Below, one piece after another: positions 12,601-25,100 of a stretch of DNA of 64,000 nt (within the stretch, counting starts at the first letter, position 1; every line of letters begins with the position of its first letter). The DNA comes from Tomocerus qinae (Eukaryota > Arthropoda > Collembola > Entomobryomorpha > Tomoceridae), in the NCBI GenBank assembly GCA_020055645.1, contig CM034548.1, forward strand, positions 35,638,201-35,702,200. Direction: 5' to 3'. The notes under the pieces are model-generated. The model saw nothing but the letters and a program-made list of their open reading frames with translations, was not told where the DNA came from and ran no database searches. The position numbers and the translations under genes were made by a program.

Positions 12601-13471
12601 CAAAAAATTTCGTGCTATTTTATGTGATTTTTAGGCTATTTTTGACTCATTTTAGACAAAATAAGCCAAAATTTTTCATATTGTCCTATGATATCATTGC
12701 CCCCTCCGAAATCGACTTCTAAATACAGTACTGTCGAATACTACAAATACTTTTAATACTACTTCTGTAATCGATAATTCATTTGTCAAAAAACTCCTTT
12801 TCGATTTTGCTTTGGTCGGTTATAGTCTTGCAGTATATAAATGTACTGCAGGTAGTGTAAATAATTTTTCAGGTAGTCAGGTACCTATTGAACAATTCAC
12901 AGAAAACATTTTATTTTAGAAGTAGTAGGTACCGACATTTAAACTTGATAATGTTTCTTAACATTTATATAATTTAAAATCACATAGTAATATGCAACGA
13001 GGAGTTATCATTATACTTGTAGTAATTAAATTGTTAGCGTAAAAATGGGCAACACATTCACACTTATGCAGCACTCGACAAGTTACAAATAATTGTTAGA
13101 ATAAATTTTCTTGTAGATGTTTTGAAATATTTTCTAAGCAGGAGTATAGATTATAATAATGACTTGAATTTGATAGCTTTCGTATTATATAGATGAGGTA
13201 CCTTATAAGTTATAATTGACTACACTTATAGTAATTTATGTTTATTAATTTGAAGTAGTTTTGTTGTTGCTAAAAAGCTATTTAAAGATCAACATAAGAG
13301 TGTAGAGATTTATTTTGTATGCCTAAATACCTTTAATTAACAATCTATCTATTTAAATAAATGAGATCTTTAAGAGAGACCAAAAGTATTACATGTGTAA
13401 ATATTTAGAATAGATTTTGAAACACGTTTGCACATAACATTAAAGATTTGTCCGGTGGTACTCATATGCAT
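9676..13471. other. Gene-free spacer with scattered MITE-like fragments
   Basis: I find no supportable gene on either strand. Around 12529-12727 a 200-bp segment begins CTGTATTGAGGGGGGG and ends CCCCCTCCGAAATCG...AAATACAG, so the ends are loosely inverted, as in a short non-autonomous DNA transposon. A perfect short palindrome (ACACACATAC-TGTA-GTATGTGTGT) lies at about 11884-11907. Around 11030-11410 there are GGCC/GGGCC-rich pieces that look like other transposon ends. At about 13309 a reverse-strand AATAAA (TTTATT on +) is a good poly(A) signal for the Slob-like gene. Confidence 0.45.
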
Positions 13472-16400
13472 TCATGGGAATATTCCGTTTCCCATTTTAT
13501 TCTCATTGACATTCAGAGCTGAGTTTTTTGACGTGCTTTGGACTGCCGTCGTAGGCGAGGTATCACAAGGAAAGCTTAATGAGCTTGGCGGAGTACAGTA
13601 AATTGAAAGTTGGGAGGACATGCTATCCGTCTCTTCTTTGTGGGCTACCACTTCCGCACAAAATGTATGACCTCCTTTTTTTGACAGTAGAGATGGCGTT
13701 GATGTTGAAATGGGACGTTGCAACATTGTTCTGCAAATTAAATCTCAGTTATTATTTCATCGTTAGTCATTTCAGCTTTTAAATTCCCCAAATAGTAGAT
13801 GCCCCGTTTTAATTGTATTTCTACTTCAATTGTTACGAGCTTTTCACACTACGGTACAGTACAAAACTGTTCTAAGCAATCTCAGTTTTATTTAACATCT
13901 TTATGAACCTATGATCGTAGCAATCACTAACAGGTTACCTATTTAAGAAACTAAACACCAACTAGTTTTATAAAAACGGGTTCTCTAAGCTATCCAAACT
14001 AAACTGAAATTTTACTTCATCAAAAACTGAATAAACACTTACAGCATTAGAAACAATTTACGCACTGTAAATGAGAGTTGCGGCATGAATAATGTGTAGA
14101 TGCCTTAAAAGGTGTATAGGTAGTATAATATGGTCGTAATTTCGCACAGCAGCTTTACATTATGGAAAAGTCATAAATATAAAAATTACTTCATTACTAC
14201 TTACTAAGCAAATCATGATACTTTTTTCCATTGTAAATTGTAATGCCTTTATAGAGTTGAAGCCTATTAATTGAATACCTCCAATCATACTACAAATAAT
14301 GTCAGTGATTGTTTTTTTTACAAAAAAGTATTGGCCATGTTCATAAAACAGCGAAACAATCAAACAGCGAATAATATTTTGCAAAATGGTTTTCCATGAA
14401 TTGATTTTAAGACAAAATAATATAATACTTGGTAATGATTAATGATTTATCAACCATTAAATGCACCGAAGTAAATCAGGTCACATGAAAAGAAACTATA
14501 GAAATGAACCTGGGATTCTCACTTAAAAACTGATAGCGATATAAACCAATTTTGAAAATTTAAATGCAGGAAATGAAAGTGGATGAATTATTTGACACTT
14601 CGGATGGCAACTTTCAATTGTTACACGTACGATAATTTGAATAAAGCAGGGAAACCCATTACTCCATCATATTTTTATTGCTGGTCGAAAATGAAGGTAC
14701 TCAAGATTAAGATATAATTTGGTGCGGGTATTTCGCTATAGTGATTAACTTTCATGACAGCCAGTACCAATGTCTACGTAAAGTTAAAAGATTTAAAACA
14801 GTGTAGCAACATCAAATGCATATATATAAGAATTTTTCCATTCTAAATTAATCCTAAGCATTTAGTTATCTTCAGTTTTTTCTTCAACAACCGAATTTAC
14901 TTGTAATGGGTGTTTTTTGCTGAAAATTGTCGAAAAGAACCATTCTTAACCACCACCAGAACTCATTTAATTCTATCACTTATGAATTTCGTAGGATCGT
15001 TTGAAGATAAAACACCTTTGTTGTTTCCCTGTAATTTTTAGTGCCAAGTAAAATTATTTTTTCAATGTAACGTTACATACCTTAAAATTTCGGTGTTTGG
15101 GCTAGTGGTGGGCGCTAGAGTATTTGCTGCTAAACCAGAGCGGTAGATGGACGATGTGGATCTTGATTTTTTCCTACAAGCACAGAACACTTTTTTAAAA
15201 GAATAAAAACATTTTCATTTGGCTTTATGGCGTTTCTAACACTCACCCCGTCCGAAGTTTGTTGGAATATACTTGCTCCAATAAAGTAGGAACTGAAGGT
15301 ACAGGCGGTCCAGCTATTACATTCTGAATTTTGTACAAAAGGAAATTAAGATAAATTTTAGATGGATATAAATTAGATTTATATTTTGATATAAGCTGAT
15401 TACCGCTAATGGCATTGATCGCAATTCTCGTAGGTCAATTGTTCTGTAAAAGTCCAGTCTAACAATTTCATTGAGTGTGGGAATTCGGTTCTCCTTGTTT
15501 TTTAAAATATATTCCAGTACTTGACACACCTGGTTAAAAAGTTCGTTATAGTTACTATTATATAGGTAAGATTATATTCATAGGCTGATGAACCAAACCT
15601 GAGTATAGTCGCGAATATCGTTCCAGTTTTGTAATGATAACTTTGGCGTGACGATTTCATAGCCGGTGCACATTGAGAAGAGTAAATAAGCTGAAAATCA
15701 AGAGCCATCACGTATAATGAATTTTTCGCAACGTATTTTACGTAGAAAAGGAAAAAAAGCATACCGAAGGCAATAGAGTCAATAGATTCAGGATTTGTGC
15801 TTATGTTTCTATTAACGTATGGAAGCACCCTTGATGGATTCTGCAGTAAAATGTTGTCCAGAGCAGAAAACCTTAAAAACATTATTTTAATTTCAGTTAT
15901 TATAATACTTAATCCAATAACTATGATTCTAGGCTCCAGAAACTTGCAAAAATTTGACTAGATCCGTCCTATATTACAATTCCACTATTTTCTCATGAAC
16001 ATTTATATCATTTTAAGAGAAACGCCAAACGCATCTTTCAAAAATCAAATCTTTAAGTATTTCATTACCTAATTGGAGAAATTCTATCAGGGTGAAATGT
16101 CTTGTACAAAAATTGCTAAATTTTGCTTCGCAGTTAGTATACAATTGTGAAGTGTATTTTTAGCGCTTTTGCATGATAGTTTCCTTTTAGGTTAATTATT
16201 ATTGGCTTCATTGAGTTTGTCATAATAATTATGTTTAATTACATTATAACGGAAATGACAGAAACCATGCTGACGTATTTCTCTCTATTATTGGGTATCT
16301 TACTGTTCATTCATCCAATTAAATTGTTTTACAAATGACAAATGCTAAGCCATGAGAACGATGACAAATGTAAATCCAATTGGCCTAACAAATTGAATTG

Positions 16401-18938
16401 ACCATAATAATGTTTAATTGCGATAATCAAGAAATGATTAGTAACCCTTAATTGGTATTGCTCATAATATTACAGCAACATGCCATATTGCACCTGGGAA
16501 AAATGACACAAATATCTCATGGTTTAAAACGGTGACCATGTATAACCGCCTGGGTTTATGTAGATTGAATATGCAAGAGTGAAAGCACGAATTATTTTTT
16601 AATAAAGGAGAAAGGAAGCATTAAGAGGCCATTCTCTTAATAACCAATGTACTGATAGGTACCTCGACAAATATATACTCATGGCTGTGCTGTAGGGAAA
16701 GCAGAATATAAAAACGTATGTACGTAGCTATAGGTTTGATTTTCATTGTAATCATAAGAGTATGTATTGAATTGCTTTGTTCTTATCTATTTTTAATTGC
16801 AAAACAGCTAATGCTTGCTTCCAATGTAAAATATATAGTAATGTAAAATGAAAGCGTCGTTTAAACCTGTAAGCTCACTTTAGGTTTGATGAAGCACTAA
16901 ATTATTAAATACCAGGAATTGACAGTGGCTAAAAATTCTAATACAGACAAGTATTGATCAGGATAATTGCCAAACTAGTACACTGCATTTATGTAAATTA
17001 TGCATGAATATGGCTTTTAATGCCTATTTACTATTTACCATTTGGAAAGGTTAACTGTCAGTTGGTATTAAATTATTAAAAATGCCATTATCGTCCATTA
17101 TTAGCAAACATGGCAACAAAATTCTAACCGGGCAGTTCCATTTTGTATTAAAATATTTCCTGGATGCAGATGTGAGCCAATTCCAGCTGGAAGACCTTTC
17201 ATCCGAAGCTCCAACATGGCCTCCAGTATGTGGCAAGATAATCTCTGAGCCTGAATCTCCGGAAAACCCGTTCCTTTGCCAATGTACTTGCTCCTCCAAC
17301 TGTCAGCCCATGGACTCTGATGATATTCAAGCCAGTATTAATGATTTAAATGGAAACTAGTGAGTTCTAATACTTAATGGTAACACTAGGTCGATGTTAA
17401 TTTGGAATAAGATGGTTACCTTGTGTTGCAGATCTCGAACGCTTCCCCAAGTAGTTACAGGCGAGACAACAATGGCAAACGGTCTATCGAAATTGTCTAT
17501 AGTGACGACCTCTAGATCTAAAATGGGGCAAACGTAAGGATGTTGGAGAGCTCTACAGACCTATAATGGACAAAACAGCATTTAAAATCAGTCAGATATT
17601 AATTTGCTTTTGTGGTGGACTTTTTTGATGGCGTGACAAGCATTTATTCATTTAGGCACGATGTATTATAATCAAATAGGAGTATCATTTTGGATTGCAG
17701 AGTGCATTAATGGCAATTTGCATAAGTGAGTATTACTCTTTTGTCCAGACAAATGAAATCCATGTGGACGAGAAAAGGTTATGAGTAGGTGCAGATATTT
17801 ACGTGTGCAATAATGCTGTTTACTTGGCATTATGTGCAAATACAGCTGGATAATAGGTATGAATTAGTAATGGTATAGAAACGATTGTATAGACAGTGAT
17901 AAATCAAGAGCAACAATGATGGACAGTGACAGGCAACAATAGTGCATGACGTAACTAAAGAGCGTTGTCAAATATAGCAAAGTAAATAGGAACATTACTT
18001 GAATCATTGCATTTTTGGAGGTCGGGTCGATAAGCGGACTTATCGTGCTGCAAGAGGTGACAGTCAAAACTCTCTCTGCACAAACTCTTGAGTCGCATAC
18101 CAAATACCACAATCGATTTGTCCTCCAGCCTAAATTCCCCGGACAGAAACAAACGATAAATAAATGTATTTATTAATGCATTTTACAAGGTCACTTAATT
18201 TACTTCCCTTTAATTCACTGACATTTCCATTTACTTCCTTCTTACCGATATCAGGTAACTGGTCCAGAAGAACATAGCGGCCGTTAGCACTTTTCAGGTA
18301 ATTCATGCAGGCCATATGCCCGGCTGCTTTCTCCGAACGAATCATCCCGTTCTGTTGAGCTGTACTCCGTTCTTTCGGATATGCTAACTCATTCATCTCC
18401 GTTGCCAACAATTTGTCACTCAACTGGCTGTAATCACACTGGAGTGACCTGCAAAGAAAATTATCAAGATCATAATAAAACAATCAAAAATAACTACATC
18501 TACCCACGTCACTATTCACCACAAATACGCAAGTTCTTTTCTATTTTTAACTAATAACTAACATAGCATATATGTAGATTGTACATATACCTACTTTTAG
18601 CTATATAGCTTCCGGCAAGTGGCTAAAGCACCCTAAAGTCTTTGAACAGAGGCCTAAATTACAAAATTGGACATTGTAACCGGCTAAAATTATACGGTCA
18701 AATAATATTTGTGATTTTACAATCCTAAACTTAATTCACATCTACAGATACTTAAACTGATACTAATCTTCCTGTTCTACTACATTTATGCATATTTCAA
18801 GCTGTATGTATAATATCACAATTTACCTTCTTCGTAACTATTTGAAAACTGTTGTAATGTATTTGAATAGGCAAATGAAAGTTGAAAGGTTACTTACATT
18901 CCCTGTTCTGCCTCAAAATCAGAATTTTCCTCAGCCAT
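13472..18938 (-). CDS. Slob: Slob-like (slowpoke-binding protein / PXK family) pseudokinase, 11 exons
   Basis: Exons: 18938-18898, 18448-18246, 18129-17999, 17560-17420, 17316-17129, 15871-15765, 15690-15599, 15529-15404, 15323-15247, 15173-15081, 13730-13472. All eleven join in phase to 485 aa. The fly protein binds the Slowpoke BK channel and tunes its gating; vertebrate PXK is related. Visible: GRYVLLDQLP (about 70-80), a kinase-like fold starting at GW (82-83), ALQHPYV, GSVRDL, then HLHPGN (221-226) in place of the catalytic HRD..N loop and LDN (239-241) in place of DFG, then SIDSIAF and a C-lobe ending IDLRELR. The absence of HRD and DFG makes it a pseudokinase, as in the family. The Ser/Thr-rich tail (about 344-485) is typical of a regulatory region. 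No PX domain is seen upstream, which favours Slob over PXK. The first coding exon is short (14 codons), so further 5' exons are possible. Confidence 0.85.
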
Positions 18939-21005
18939 TTTACAATGTATTGGTGTATATCACAATTATGAGTGTATAATTAGCAAGTTGAGTGTAATTG
19001 AGAGTGAGATTAGAAAGCGTGTGTGAAGTGTCTCGAAGGTTGGGCAGTTTGAACGGAACTTTATGACAAAGTTTGAAGTATCCGGAAACAATTGGGGTTT
19101 TATCAGTGGCTTTGTGAAAGGTTAACAAATTGTTTTTATTTTTGTATTGAGTTAAGTTTTGACGATAAAGTGACACACTTATGAGTGGAACAAAAGAGTG
19201 AAGGTTAGTTCATGACGGAAAGTGTTTGCTTTTCTCAGTCTCAGAATAAAAATACAAAGAGAATAAGCAAAGAGAACCTGGTTGGTGAGTAAAATGGGAG
19301 TAAATGCTGGTTAGGTTGATATTAAACTCTGTTCGTTATGTATTAAACGATTTCTGAGAGAGAGACGCGAGAGCGGAATTGAAACTCAGTGAAAGCCAAC
19401 AGCTAGCCCAAGCAAACATTCGTCGTCTGTCAAGTAGAAATATATATGGCATAGGCATTATGTTTGCCGAAGGACAAGGCTATTCGATTTCAACGAGAGT
19501 GGCCACCTTAAGACATTCGCTTATATCGTGTTATGCTCGGCCTGTCATTCTATGTACAATATTTACAATACATAAGCATAAAAGGAATCGGCTCGCTTGG
19601 ATTAACAGAATTGGTAATTATCTGTCCAAGTATTTTACGTATGTAAGCCCAATACCAAATATTATAAGAAACCCCACTGCATATTAAATATTTACTATCC
19701 TCGTATACATTAACCAATGTCTCTGGATAAGTGAACACGGCCATTAGGAAACCATGTTAATATTTACCGCAGAAATAAATACTTCTCAGACATCAATGTC
19801 CTAAAAATTTAAAAGTTGAAATGTGAGCTGTCAAAAGACAAATGTATTCATAGAGGTAAACAAACGTTGGTATATTTCGTTTAAAATGCTTAATAAATAG
19901 CTAGAAATTGTTTTAGTCTGAGCTGGTTGACTGGGGCTAAAGTAAAGACAGTTCAGTAGTAAAATGCAGTAAGGGAATAACATGGCATAAGCAATTTAGT
20001 TCTACTTCGGGACGACTCATCAAAGATTCATGACTTGCTTTTGGTGCTCCTATTGTGTCACTGCGGAACAGGAACACTTCCACTTATTTACCTACGGACG
20101 GCATCATATTATTTGAACGGACACACTAGACCTCGTTCGTTATTCACCCGCACTTGACACAATGCGACTTATCGTCAGCAGACGTCCACTCTCTCTTTGC
20201 CATTCCAAGATATCGTCGGAATGTACCTACCCAAATACCAAATAAAATACATTCCTCCATCTCATTCCTTTTCTTACGTCAAACTGTTGAGACCCGAGAA
20301 AACAAAAGTCATTATTTGTGCGTTTCTTTCTCAAAGATATCTTTCACGATAACACTATGTGCCAAACCAAATGTAACACGAGTGCACATTTCCATTTTTT
20401 ATGATCAATCCTATCTTAAAATCCTCCGCAGTACAAATACCACCCACTGCTTCATACACACGCAAAATATATAAATCAGACGTTAATAAGATTATCCACC
20501 TAATGGAGATCATAGAATTAGAAACACACTAACACACGCTACTAGAAGAAACATTTCCCTATCTCACAATGTATTAATTTATATGGAAGCGTTTGTTGTA
20601 CGAAAGTACAAGACCGGGAAACGTGTGTAAAAAGTGTGGAGAACGGAAGCTTTTTGCCTGTTTACAATATCCTGTTACTTATCCTGTTATTTTGTTATGC
20701 GTTATCTAAATCCCCTTTCTATATCTATGATGGAGATTGGCACACGCCAAGAACCAACCTATTTTACCAACCACTACTATAATATGTACAAGTATATCAG
20801 TATTTGCTTTATATGAATAATGTGTCGGGAACTTTATCTATTTCTCGTTATTGAACTATATACATCCACATATATAAGAATCCTTTACATTATGGCTTTT
20901 TATAGAAGAATACAGGGAAAGGCCTCACTTCTACAAACTTGAAACTTTGAAGTATTTGGGCGAATAAACGTGCTTGTTAACGGTAATCAGTGAATTCAGA
21001 CAATA
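18939..21005. other. Upstream flank of the Slob-like gene, no other gene seen
   Basis: AT-rich, with short unconvincing ORFs on both strands. It probably contains the promoter and 5' UTR of the Slob-like gene, but I see no TATA or initiator I would defend. Confidence 0.35.
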
Positions 21006-21010
21006 TGCTT

Positions 21011-21107
21011 AGGCATTGTGTCGTCCCTTAAGGAACCATTTATTAGCCTCAATGCACTCAAAGTATATTGAGGCTAAATGGTTCCTTAAGGGACGAAGTG
21101 TAATGTT
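21011..21107. repeat. Strong hairpin (about 30-bp arms, 13-nt loop)
   Basis: Arm TCGTCCCTTAAGGAACCATT continuing to 21053 pairs with 21067-21096. The arms are perfectly complementary except for a 3-nt bulge (TTA) in the left arm. Weaker pairing continues outward (GCATTGTG against AAGTGTAATGT). The fold is either a small foldback transposon or a miRNA-like hairpin; the sequence cannot decide. Confidence 0.85.
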
Positions 21108-21805
21108 GAATAATCACAGTTTGTCGTATTAAAATTTGTAATAACATTTATATTGCACTATTAAATGTTTGAATTTTAACAAGAACTTTTCACAACTCCA
21201 AAAAGGTAAAGACGTTTTCTAAAAAAACCTTGACTTGGGACTTAAATCTTATTGTCACATAATTGTCACACTATTCATATGAACCATTTTGAAGTCGTAA
21301 CAATTTAGAAAAAGTATATAATTGGGATACATTTTAAATAAATTTTAAATTTGAAAAACAGCTTTTTTTAAAGATTTGCTAATTGCCTAGCTTTAACATT
21401 AAGTTTATTGCCTGAATTTTCTTAATACCGTTACCATATAATGGTATACTCAGTGTACAAATACTCTCGGAGTTAATTAAGACTAGAAAATATTTAACTT
21501 CAATATAACTTCAACTTCAGCTAATTAAAACTGGAAATACTTTCACTATTTGTATTACAGTTCAAAATACATCTTTTCCACTGCCAATGGTGTATAGACA
21601 TGGTCACTTGTACAATATCTAGAGGTCTGTCTATCATGTCACATGCAAAACAACTTAGACCTACTGTAGACACTTAATGCTACATATTAACAGTACATTC
21701 GAATACTTATTATAATAATGAATGAATGTTTCAATGTATAAAAGATCTATTTGTCAATCGCGTCTTTTAAAAATTTAGCCAATTAAGTGCTGTTTTAAAT
21801 TAGAA

Positions 21806-22187
21806 AGGTTGGGATAAGTTGTACTCTTTTACATTGAAATGTCTACAAAAATCTCGAGTACGGCTGAATTGAAATGAAAGGTTTTGTTTGATATTTAAAG
21901 TACGGATCTAGACCTCGGACCCAAGGTTCTTACATTTCCAAAATGTGGCTTGGTGATGGTGACCGAGAAATCGGCACCGACATTTTCGCGCCATTAAAAG
22001 AAACCGCGCGAAAATGTCGGTGCCAATTTCTCGGTCACCAAGCCACATTTTGAAAATGTAAGAGCCTTGGGTCCGAGGTCTAGATCCGTGCTTTAAATTT
22101 CCATTAACACTTTTCACTTCCATTCAACCGCTCTCGTGATTTTTGTACAGACATTTCAATGTAGTAGCCTCCAACTTATCCCAACCT
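21806..22187. mobile_element. Foldback (full-length palindromic) element, about 383 bp
   Basis: The element starts AGGTTGGGATAAGTTG and ends with the inverted CAACTTATCCCAACCT. Its inner arms (about 21902-21987 and 22007-22090) are almost perfect complements, from CGGATCTAGACCTCGG to the centre GCGCG..CGCGC near 21996. The outer arms are inverted but more diverged. TAAATT is present on both sides but is offset from the left end, so a target duplication is only suggested. There is no protein; a 71-aa ORF inside it is only an artefact of the arm. Non-autonomous, family unknown. Confidence 0.85.
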
Positions 22188-25100
22188 TAAATTGCTAACA
22201 TTTTCGAAGTATTTCTGTATAGGATTGGCTTTGATTTTTGATGATTTTATTAGAACAATGGTTAGATTTAAGCTTGAGTTAGTTTAGTTCATGAGATTCA
22301 GAAAAATTGTAAATATGAGTTCATAGATCAGTCAAAACAATTGGAATTACGAACAATTATGCTGAAAATTTATTTCGCCAATTAAAAATGTAAAACTCGT
22401 AATTAGAAAGCGGGCAAATCAGTGCAATTTTATTGGGTGTGTAGTTTATAGACGAGGAATAATTCTGCGGAAATAATTATTTCTCTTTCCTAACTCAAAG
22501 GCCAAATTCCCAATTTTTCTGCTAAAACCTTTCAAATTAGTAGTATCAAATTATTAATAGCATTTTATAAAAATGCATTGCCACAATTATTCAATACCTA
22601 TATATAGGAATATTGTGATGAATCTTGTTATGGCGATTCAGCGAAAGTTAATATTGGGTGAGTTTCTCTTCTGAACGTGCCATTTTAAACCGAGTTATTT
22701 ATTTTCTTCATGGCATGAAAGGAAGTGATGAAAAATGAGTTTTATCTAGTAGAAAAATATTGTTTCTTTCGGCATCAAAAATTCCATCAATAGTTGTGCA
22801 AAGTACTTTCATGTCTATTGCATGTGTGTATGTATTATATTTATTATAATTTTATACAGGAGAAGCCTCTATAAATGAAGAATTGAATAAATTGTAATCT
22901 AAGACAGCAAATCATGGTTAAGTAGAAAACGACGGGTAGTAATATTTAAAGATAAATTGATAAGACAAATATTAAATTAATCAAAATAAGTACACTGCGG
23001 AGGTAGGTAGAGGATATTGTACTAGATTCGAATGCCATTAATCTTAGATCCAATTATATATTATAAGTTTTATAGGACTATATTAATGTATGTTAGGGTT
23101 ATTCGTGTCACGGTTGCATTAATTCCAATTCTGATGAATATGAATTTGAAGCACGTGCATATAGCACTACCTATAAAAGTGCGATATAAGATGTTATGCA
23201 ACTCTCGATGCCCATTGACCTAATTTTTCGTTGTATCTGTCAGTAATGGTGAATTTTATTCCGGTAAAAGTTGCGTGCCCGTCTGCTAATTGTAAGATAT
23301 TTCTCCGGAATGAAGTTACTGCACGCAGTGCACTGGAGCTTGTAGATGCATAAGTACATTTGATATGTAAATGTAGTAGGATATTGATGACTACAAATCT
23401 ATTTACTATGCATGTAGAATGCTCATATACACTAAGAAACCATCTAATCTAAATTGGAGCTTGTGCTCCATAGAAATGTGAGTAAAATGGCCATTACTCA
23501 GCTCACCTGTACTGATATCATGGTGATAGCGTTAGTGTTCGATTTTTAATCGAGAAGGCCGTAGAGTGTACAATGCTAGACTCTTCTTATTTTATTAAGC
23601 AACTGATTAGTGAGTACAATCCAAGCGAACAAATACAGTATACCTACGAAGCCAGACAGAATTCTTATCGTGCATGGACATATTTCTATCTGATGAAATA
23701 GCAGCGGCAGGTATGCTTTCTCCGGTGCTCTTTAAAAAGTATTGATCGCCTTGTCAGGTACCTTTTCTACTTTATTACCCCACTCACACATTATTTTCTG
23801 TCATAGTCATAAAGCAATAGAAGAGTTAAGGTTACGTTATGGTCGAGTGTGTTTGAGGCGACTCTCTGAGTTGGGTTCTTGAGGCTAGTCCAAAGAGGAA
23901 TGTTATTTTACGGTTTGCCATTTCAATTACATGAGGCTAAAAGCAATTGTCTTGGTTTGCCTTATAAATGGCTCCATTTGACTCACCTTGCTTGCTGTTA
24001 GTTTGCTATATTGACACACCAAGTCACAGCCCATCCCTAATATATTATTATATATTATACCCAAGTATACACAAACTGGATATTCAAGTAGGTAAATACT
24101 TTATTTATTGGTAACTATAAGGAGGATATTCTAGAGCCAATTTTCCTAAAAGACTACTATCCAATATATATACACGTTATATTATCAGGACGCTAACATA
24201 CTCCACTCTCAACAACGTTTACTTTCCACTGGGGCCATGCCCAACCCCATTTAATGCTAAAATAATAATCATGCAGTCTTGTTAAAAGCCACTGCTACTA
24301 CAATGTTTCTTCTCTTGGAAAAAATGTGGCCAAAAGGTACACAATGTTGTTTAACCGGACTAAATGGAATAATGGAAATACATTAAACAGTACTGACTTC
24401 AAGTATAATTTACTTCTATTCTAGTACTGACTTAAAGAATAATTTACTTCTAATCTTCACGATCATAATTCATGTTGATTTCATTATCATAGCTGGTGCA
24501 ATTAACTTCACTTCATCAGGTCTCTAAATATTAACAATAGTCAATACATGCCCAAGGTAGCCCAATTTTCCCAATATCAGTAGCAGTTCCCTTTCTCCCA
24601 CTTTCCACCGACGACTCATACTGCTATATGTACACAGAGACAGCGCTGATTGCTGAATTAAAAAATAATATTACAGAAGACCGTTCCGTGGATAAAGCAA
24701 CTAATTACCGGAATATTGTACTTATAAATAATATATAAACTGTGTTACACATCCTATTAAATATTGCCCTTGACTATTCTCCGTAGTCACCCACCTACTG
24801 TATAAGTATACTGCAAACCTTAAAAGAAATATTGTGGAAAGAGGTTTTCACTCTAGGAGAAATTGTTTGTGACTGAATGACAGGATAGGACAAAATATAG
24901 GATAGGTATTTCCATTTTAAGTTATCAAAAGCCAACTGCTACTATCTGAGATTAACCGTTGTATAATAAAGAATTTAATTGTATTCTCGTACAAACATAT
25001 GCTGGTCACCACGAATAATGTCCGTCCATCCTGTTAGTTGGTTTATTGCCTGATATATAGTTTGAATATTAATTGACTTCGCCGGTGTACATTTGTCCTT

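Noticed and set aside
13579-13782. 67-codon + ORF
   Set aside because: Antisense to the last Slob exon, whose phase and acceptor fit the gene.
17082-17360. 92-codon + strand ORF
   Set aside because: Antisense to Slob exon 5, which carries the HLHPGN motif and joins in phase to its neighbours.
21908-22123. 71-codon ORF on the reverse strand
   Set aside because: Lies wholly inside the foldback palindrome; a product of its arms.
23000-23060. tRNA B-box-like GATTCGAATGC
   Set aside because: No matching A box or cloverleaf around it.
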